Below, in pieces: positions 32,412 through 36,889 of a stretch of DNA of 36,889 nucleotides. The stretch's first letter is position 1, and each line of letters starts with the position of its first letter. Source of the stretch: Paraburkholderia sp. SG-MS1. GTDB taxonomy: Bacteria; Pseudomonadota; Gammaproteobacteria; Burkholderiales; Burkholderiaceae. The notes beneath the pieces were generated by a model. That model was not told the origin of the DNA. It did no database searches and saw only the letters and a program-made list of their open reading frames with translations. Location: assembly GCF_012275575.1 (NCBI RefSeq), contig NZ_NPIH01000223.1, forward strand, positions 1 through 36,889, in the 5' to 3' direction. Position numbers and translations under genes: made by a program.

Positions 32412-32845
32412 TGTGCTGCTCCTTCGGAGGGTCTGGCCGGGTCGAGCCGGCAATCGGCTCATGCTAACAAAATCGCCCGCCGTTGAATGAGCGGCGCATC
32501 GCATGTTCGTGCAAGACGCGTCCGCTCGCGTGAATGCGCCGATACTAACGCATCGATCCGGCGCCCGTTTCAAGCTCGCATTCCGCGCGGGCAAAGGCCG
32601 CTTGGCGCCGCGCAGCCTGCCCGGGTACACGGCGAACTTCTTTTTACACGGCTACAATTTATCGGTCCGTTCCGGCGCATGCGCGCCGCATCATCTGCCG
32701 CTTGCATCCGCGGGCCGATTGCAAGGCGAGTCGCATCGCGTATTAGTTTGGTTCGTCGAACAACCACGACAATGCTTTACGTTTTGGTTCGCCGTCTCTG
32801 TCTAAATAGCCTCACAAACAATAAACCCCCACCCCGGAGCCGCAC
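32412..32845. other. Intergenic region upstream of the molybdenum hydroxylase operon
   Basis: A 434-base gap between divergent genes. It includes a small dyad GTTCG-T-CGAAC at 32751-32761, itself flanked by TGGTT at 32749-32753 and AACCA at 32762-32766, and the hexamers TACAAT (32653-32658) and TTTACG (32776-32781), but no well-spaced promoter pair. A regulator site near 32749-32766 is possible. No gene seen. Confidence 0.45.
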
Positions 32846-33301
32846 ATGACAACGTTCAACATCAACGGTCAAACCCATACCGTCGACGCGCCACCCGACA
32901 TGCCCTTGCTGTGGGTCCTGCGCGATCTCGTCGGCCTGACCGGCACCAAGTTCGGCTGCGGCATCGCCCAGTGCGGCGCATGCACCGTGCATCTCGACGG
33001 CGTTGCGGTGCGCTCATGCGTGTTCCCGGCGGCGGCGGTCGGCGAGCGCAAAGTGGTCACGATCGAAGCGGTCGGCAGCACACCCGCGGGGCAGAAGGTG
33101 CAGCAGGCATGGCGGCAACTGGACGTCGTGCAATGCGGCTACTGTCAGTCGGGGCAGGTGATGTCGGCGGCTTCGCTGCTCTCGAGCAACCCCAATCCCT
33201 CCGATGCGGATATCGACGCCGCGATGGCTGGCAACATCTGCCGCTGTGGGACGTACAACCGCATCCGCGCGGCGATCAAGCAAGCCGCGAAGGGAGTGTG
33301 A
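32846..33301 (+). CDS. Xanthine-oxidase-family small subunit, two [2Fe-2S] clusters (IorA-like)
   Basis: A 151-residue iron-sulfur subunit of a molybdenum hydroxylase. The plant-type cluster is bound by Cys38, Cys43, Cys46 and Cys58 ('[14 protein letters not shown]', 'RSC'), the second by 'QCGYCQSGQ' and 'ICRCGTY'. It passes electrons from the molybdenum subunit to the cytochrome c encoded downstream. The family includes the small subunits of isoquinoline 1-oxidoreductase and of nicotinate and aldehyde dehydrogenases. It has no signal, so it is probably co-exported with the Tat-tagged large subunit. The stop codon lies 1 base before the next start. Confidence 0.92.
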   Translation: MTTFNINGQTHTVDAPPDMPLLWVLRDLVGLTGTKFGCGIAQCGACTVHLDGVAVRSCVFPAAAVGERKVVTIEAVGSTPAGQKVQQAWRQLDVVQCGYCQSGQVMSAASLLSSNPNPSDADIDAAMAGNICRCGTYNRIRAAIKQAAKGV

Positions 33302-33302
33302 C

Positions 33303-35546
33303 ATGTCCCAGGGATTGCTCGATGCACAGAATGGCGCGGGGGCCTCGCAAAGTGGCGCGGGTGGCATTTCGCGCCGCACGTTTCTGAAATTCAGCGTGAC
33401 GGTCGGCGCGGCGGCCGGCGGCGGCCTGCTGCTCGGCTTCAGCATGCCGGCCGCGAGCCAGGATCAGAAGGCCGGTAAATCGGTGGTGGGCGGCGATGCG
33501 GTCGAAACCCCGCAAAGCGGCGTGTTCGCGCCGAACGCATTCATCCAGATCGATACAGCGGGCAAGGTCACGCTCGTGATTCCGAAGGTCGAGATGGGCC
33601 AGGGCGTTTATACGTCGATCCCGATGCTGATCGCCGAAGAACTCGAAGTGCCGCTCGATGCGGTCACGCTCGATCACGCGCCGCCCAACGAAAAGCTCTT
33701 CATGGACCCGCTGCTCGGCGGCCAGCTCACCGGCGGTTCGACGTCGATCCGCTTTGCCTGGGAGCCGATGCGTCGCGCCGGCGCGACCGCGCGCATCATG
33801 CTGATCGACGCGGCCGCGCAGCAGTGGCAGGTCGATCCGGCGAGCTGCCACGCGCAGGGCGGCCAGGTGATCCATGCGGCCAGCAATCGCAGCATCGGCT
33901 ATGGCCAGCTCGTGGAGGCCGCGGCTAAACTGCCCGCGCCGCAGAACGTACCGCTGAAAGAGCCTAAGGATTTCAAGCTGATCGGCACGCCGGTGAAGCG
34001 CCTCGATTCGCCGGAGAAGGTGGACGGCACCGCGCTGTTCGGGCTGGACGTGCGCGTGCCCGACATGGTCTACGCGGCGATCGCGAACTGTCCGGTATTC
34101 GGCGGCACGCTGGCGAGCGTAGACGACACTCACGCAAAGAAAATCCCCGGCGTGCGGCAGGTCGTCAAGATCGACAACGCGGTGGCGGTGATCGGCGATC
34201 ACACGTGGGCGGCGCGGCGCGGACTGCAGGCGCTCGACATCAAGTGGAACGAAGGCGCGGGCGCGAACATTTCGATGAAGCAGATCGTCGGCGATCTCGC
34301 CGACGCATCGCAGCGCAATGGCGCGGTCGCGCGTAAAGAGGGCGACGTCGGGCAGGCGTTCTCCAACGCGAAGTCCCGCGTCGATGCCGTGTATCAACAA
34401 CCGTTCCTCGCGCACGCGACGATGGAGCCGATCAACTGCACCGTGCACGTGCGCGCCGACGGCTGCGATGTCTGGCTCGGCTCGCAGGTGCCGACGCGCG
34501 TGGTGGATGCGGCGGTGGCGGTCACCGGCCTGCCCGCCGACAAGATCGTCGTGCACAACCATCTGATTGGCGGCGGCTTCGGGCGGCGGCTCGAATTCGA
34601 CATGGTCACGCAGGCGGTCAAGGTCGGCAAACAGGTGTCGACGCCGGTGAAGGTGCTGTGGACGCGCGAAGAAGACATCCAGCACGACATGTACCGGCCG
34701 TACTACTACGACAAGATCTCGGCCGGGCTCGACGCGAACGGCAAGCCGCTCGCGTGGCAGCACCGCATCGTCGGTTCGTCGATCATGGCGCGGTTCGCGC
34801 CGCCCGCGTTCAAGAACGGGCTCGACCCGGACGCGGTCGAAGTGGCGTCGGACCTGCCGTACGATTTGCCGAACCAGCTGGTCGACTATGTGCGCCAGGA
34901 GCCGCACGCGGTGCCTACCGCGTTCTGGCGCGGCGTGGGGCCGACGCGCGGCACGTTCGTGGTGGAGAGCTTCATCGACGAACTCGCCGCGCAGGCGAAG
35001 ATCGATCCGGTCAAGTACCGTCAGGATCTGCTGGGCAAAACACCGCGCGCGTTGAACGTGCTCAACGTCGCCACCCAGGCGGCGGGTTGGGGCAGCGCGC
35101 TGCCGAAGGGGCAAGGACGCGGCGTGTCGGTGATGCACGCGTTCGGCAGCTTCTTTGCGATTGTCGTCGATGTCGCGGTCGATCAGGGCGAAGTCGCGGT
35201 CAAGCGCGTCGTGTGCGCGGTCGACTGCGGGATGATGGTCAATCCGAACACGATCGAAGCGCAGGTGCAGGGCGGCATCATTTTCGGCATCACGGCGGCG
35301 CTCTATAGCGAGATCACGATCAAGGACGGCCGCGTCGAGCAGAACAACTTCACGGACTACCGGATGCTGCGTATCGACCAGACGCCGCCGATCGACGTGC
35401 ATATCGTCAAGAGCAGCGAGGCGCCCGGCGGCATTGGCGAGCCCGGTACGGCGGCGCTCGCGCCCGCGTTGACCAATGCGATTTTCGCGGCCACCGGCAA
35501 GCGGCTGCGGCAATTGCCGGTCGGCAGTCAACTGCAAACCGCCTGA
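33303..35546 (+). CDS. Xanthine-oxidase-family large molybdopterin subunit, Tat-exported (IorB-like)
   Basis: A 747-residue catalytic subunit with a Tat motif 'SRRTFLKF' (Arg24, Arg25), so the enzyme works in the periplasm. 'PKVEMGQGVYTSIPMLIAEELEVPLD' is the first pterin-domain signature; 'GGGFGRRLEFD' and 'PTAFWRGVGPTRGTFVVESFIDE' are cofactor-binding segments, and 'GGIGEPGTAALAPAL' contains the catalytic glutamate. It resembles isoquinoline 1-oxidoreductase beta and periplasmic aldehyde dehydrogenases, and hydroxylates an N-heterocycle or oxidises an aldehyde; the exact substrate cannot be read. Single-gene spacing to both neighbours indicates an operon. Confidence 0.92.
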   Translation: MSQGLLDAQNGAGASQSGAGGISRRTFLKFSVTVGAAAGGGLLLGFSMPAASQDQKAGKSVVGGDAVETPQSGVFAPNAFIQIDTAGKVTLVIPKVEMGQGVYTSIPMLIAEELEVPLDAVTLDHAPPNEKLFMDPLLGGQLTGGSTSIRFAWEPMRRAGATARIMLIDAAAQQWQVDPASCHAQGGQVIHAASNRSIGYGQLVEAAAKLPAPQNVPLKEPKDFKLIGTPVKRLDSPEKVDGTALFGLDVRVPDMVYAAIANCPVFGGTLASVDDTHAKKIPGVRQVVKIDNAVAVIGDHTWAARRGLQALDIKWNEGAGANISMKQIVGDLADASQRNGAVARKEGDVGQAFSNAKSRVDAVYQQPFLAHATMEPINCTVHVRADGCDVWLGSQVPTRVVDAAVAVTGLPADKIVVHNHLIGGGFGRRLEFDMVTQAVKVGKQVSTPVKVLWTREEDIQHDMYRPYYYDKISAGLDANGKPLAWQHRIVGSSIMARFAPPAFKNGLDPDAVEVASDLPYDLPNQLVDYVRQEPHAVPTAFWRGVGPTRGTFVVESFIDELAAQAKIDPVKYRQDLLGKTPRALNVLNVATQAAGWGSALPKGQGRGVSVMHAFGSFFAIVVDVAVDQGEVAVKRVVCAVDCGMMVNPNTIEAQVQGGIIFGITAALYSEITIKDGRVEQNNFTDYRMLRIDQTPPIDVHIVKSSEAPGGIGEPGTAALAPALTNAIFAATGKRLRQLPVGSQLQTA

Positions 35547-35559
35547 CCGGAGCCCGACC

Positions 35560-36864
35560 ATGAAAAACACATTGAAGGGTTTCAGCGCGGCGCTGTGCGT
35601 GGCGCTGCCGTTCATCGCGCAAACGCCGGCTCATGCGGCCGCGCCCACGCCCGCGCATGCGGCGGACCCGGCGCTGCTGCAACGCGGCGCCTATCTGGCG
35701 AAGATCGGCGATTGTGTGGCCTGTCACACGGCCCCGAAGGGCAAGCCGTTCGCGGGCGGCTTGCCGATGACGACGCCGATGGGGCAGGTCTACACCACCA
35801 ACATCACGCCCGATCCGCAGACCGGTATCGGCGGCTACACGCTGGAGGACTTTACGCGAGCGATGCGCGAAGGCGTCGCGAAAGACGGTCACAACCTGTA
35901 CCCGGCAATGCCGTATCCGTCCTACGCGAAGATCAATGACGAGGACATGAAGGCGCTCTACACGTTCTTCATGAGCGGCGTGACGCCGGTGCAGCAGGCG
36001 AACCGGGAGCCCGACATCAAATGGCCGCTGAACATGCGCTGGCCGCTGAAGTTCTGGAACATGGCGTTCCTCGAGAAGGGCGCCTATCAGGACAAGCCGG
36101 GCAAGGACGCCGCATGGAACCGCGGTGCGTATCTGATCCAGGGCCTCGGGCACTGCGGCTCGTGCCATACGCCGCGCGGCATCGCGTTCCAGGAGAAGGC
36201 GCTCGATGAAAGCGGCAGCGCGTTCCTGACCGGCGGCCTGCTCGACGGCTGGTTCGCGTCGAACCTGACCGGCGAGCACAATGTCGGGCTCGGCCGCTGG
36301 AACGATGAGGACGTGCACGCGTTCCTGAAGACCGGCGCGAATCGCCACGCGTCGGCGTTTGGTTCGATGACCAGCGTGATCAACAACAGCACGCAGCATA
36401 TGAGCGACGCCGACATCGCCGCGATGACGACCTACCTGAAGTCGCTACCGCCGGCGGGCGGCAGCGGCGCCGTGCCGTATGCGTATGACCCGCAGAAAAC
36501 GAAGGTGTCGTTGAGCCGTCCCGCGAACGATGCCGGCGCGCGTGTCTATACGGCGTATTGCATGCACTGCCACGGCGCCGACGGGCGCGGCTTCGCGCCG
36601 ATGATGGCGCCGTTGGCCGGCAATCCGAACGTGCTGGAGAAGGACGCGTCGTCGTTGATCAACGTCACGTTGAACGGCACCGGCGATCTCGTGATCGGCG
36701 GCGTGCCCGCGGCGTTCCCGATGCCGAAGTTCGCACCGGTGCTCAACGACCAGCAGATCGCCGACGTGCTGACATTCGTGCGGGCCGGCTGGAACAACGA
36801 CGCACCGGCGGTGAGTGCGACCGAAGTGGCGAAGCTGCGCAAGTCGACCCAGGCGGCGCGTTAA
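35560..36864 (+). CDS. Tri-heme periplasmic cytochrome c (alcohol dehydrogenase subunit type)
   Basis: A 434-residue exported cytochrome with three CxxCH heme sites: CVACH at 52-56, CGSCH at 199-203 and CMHCH at 334-338. The signal peptide ends near 'AHAA'. It is of the AdhB/gluconate-dehydrogenase cytochrome type and would accept electrons from the molybdenum hydroxylase and pass them to the respiratory chain. It starts 13 bases after the large subunit with ATG at 35560. No C-terminal membrane anchor is visible. 25 bases remain after its stop in the window. Confidence 0.92.
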   Translation: MKNTLKGFSAALCVALPFIAQTPAHAAAPTPAHAADPALLQRGAYLAKIGDCVACHTAPKGKPFAGGLPMTTPMGQVYTTNITPDPQTGIGGYTLEDFTRAMREGVAKDGHNLYPAMPYPSYAKINDEDMKALYTFFMSGVTPVQQANREPDIKWPLNMRWPLKFWNMAFLEKGAYQDKPGKDAAWNRGAYLIQGLGHCGSCHTPRGIAFQEKALDESGSAFLTGGLLDGWFASNLTGEHNVGLGRWNDEDVHAFLKTGANRHASAFGSMTSVINNSTQHMSDADIAAMTTYLKSLPPAGGSGAVPYAYDPQKTKVSLSRPANDAGARVYTAYCMHCHGADGRGFAPMMAPLAGNPNVLEKDASSLINVTLNGTGDLVIGGVPAAFPMPKFAPVLNDQQIADVLTFVRAGWNNDAPAVSATEVAKLRKSTQAAR

Positions 36865-36889
36865 GCCTTGGTGCGGCGCGAGCGATAAC

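Noticed and set aside
33276..35615. A 779-codon open frame on the minus strand opposite the molybdenum hydroxylase large subunit
   Set aside because: Same antisense artefact; the plus-strand frame has clear family motifs and a Tat signal.

Overview
The window looks like a chromosomal segment of a GC-rich betaproteobacterium of the Burkholderia/Paraburkholderia group. The grounds are the very GC-rich third codon positions, a Burkholderia-type trimeric porin (27238-28398), a small DUF3331-type protein (a family I know mainly from Burkholderia and relatives) and many oxidoreductases typical of soil Burkholderiaceae. I see no tRNA, rRNA, insertion sequence or CRISPR array. Both ends are ordinary: the left edge cuts an AraC-family regulator and the right edge falls just after a cytochrome c gene.

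Left part (1-9144). A leftward operon encodes a secreted DUF5666-like protein, a cytochrome b561 and a Tat-exported, probably lipid-anchored sulfite-oxidase-fold molybdoenzyme. It lies back to back with a heavy-metal-type two-component system (3086-5154). The layout recalls the E. coli HprSR (YedWV)-MsrPQ pairing, but with an unrelated cytochrome. Next come a VOC protein, an ABM monooxygenase-like protein, a 13-bp minisatellite that supplies the stop codon of a double-PAS GGDEF protein, and a D-2-hydroxyacid dehydrogenase.

Centre (9205-19790), the most interesting region. A GntR/UTRA regulator is divergent from suyA-suyB, a DAACS (DctA-like) carrier, a truncated dehydrogenase remnant, a ComC-like LDH2-family dehydrogenase and soeABC. 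Read together this is a complete inferred route for (R)-sulfolactate: uptake, cleavage by SuyAB to pyruvate and sulfite, then oxidation of sulfite to sulfate at the cytoplasmic membrane by SoeABC. ComC would interconvert sulfopyruvate and (R)-sulfolactate. The divergent region carries two matching 22-bp operator-like dyads, one touching a near-consensus sigma-70 promoter for suyA. Long inverted repeats also lie between suyB and the carrier gene and upstream of soeA.

Right part (19912-36864). A B12-dependent ribonucleotide reductase (nrdJ) converges on soeC around a perfect 26-bp palindrome. Then follow a DUF3331-like protein, an AI-2E-family membrane protein, an Ag85/esterase-D-like secreted esterase, an OpgC-type membrane protein, the porin, a DUF3465-like protein, an NlpD-like lipoprotein, an alpha/beta hydrolase with an aspartate nucleophile, a conserved hypothetical, and an operon for a periplasmic xanthine-oxidase-family molybdenum hydroxylase (small Fe-S subunit, large Tat subunit, tri-heme cytochrome c). 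Thus all three large molybdenum-cofactor enzyme families (sulfite oxidase, DMSO reductase, xanthine oxidase) occur within 37 kb. Functional assignments rest on motifs and gene order read by eye; no database search was run.
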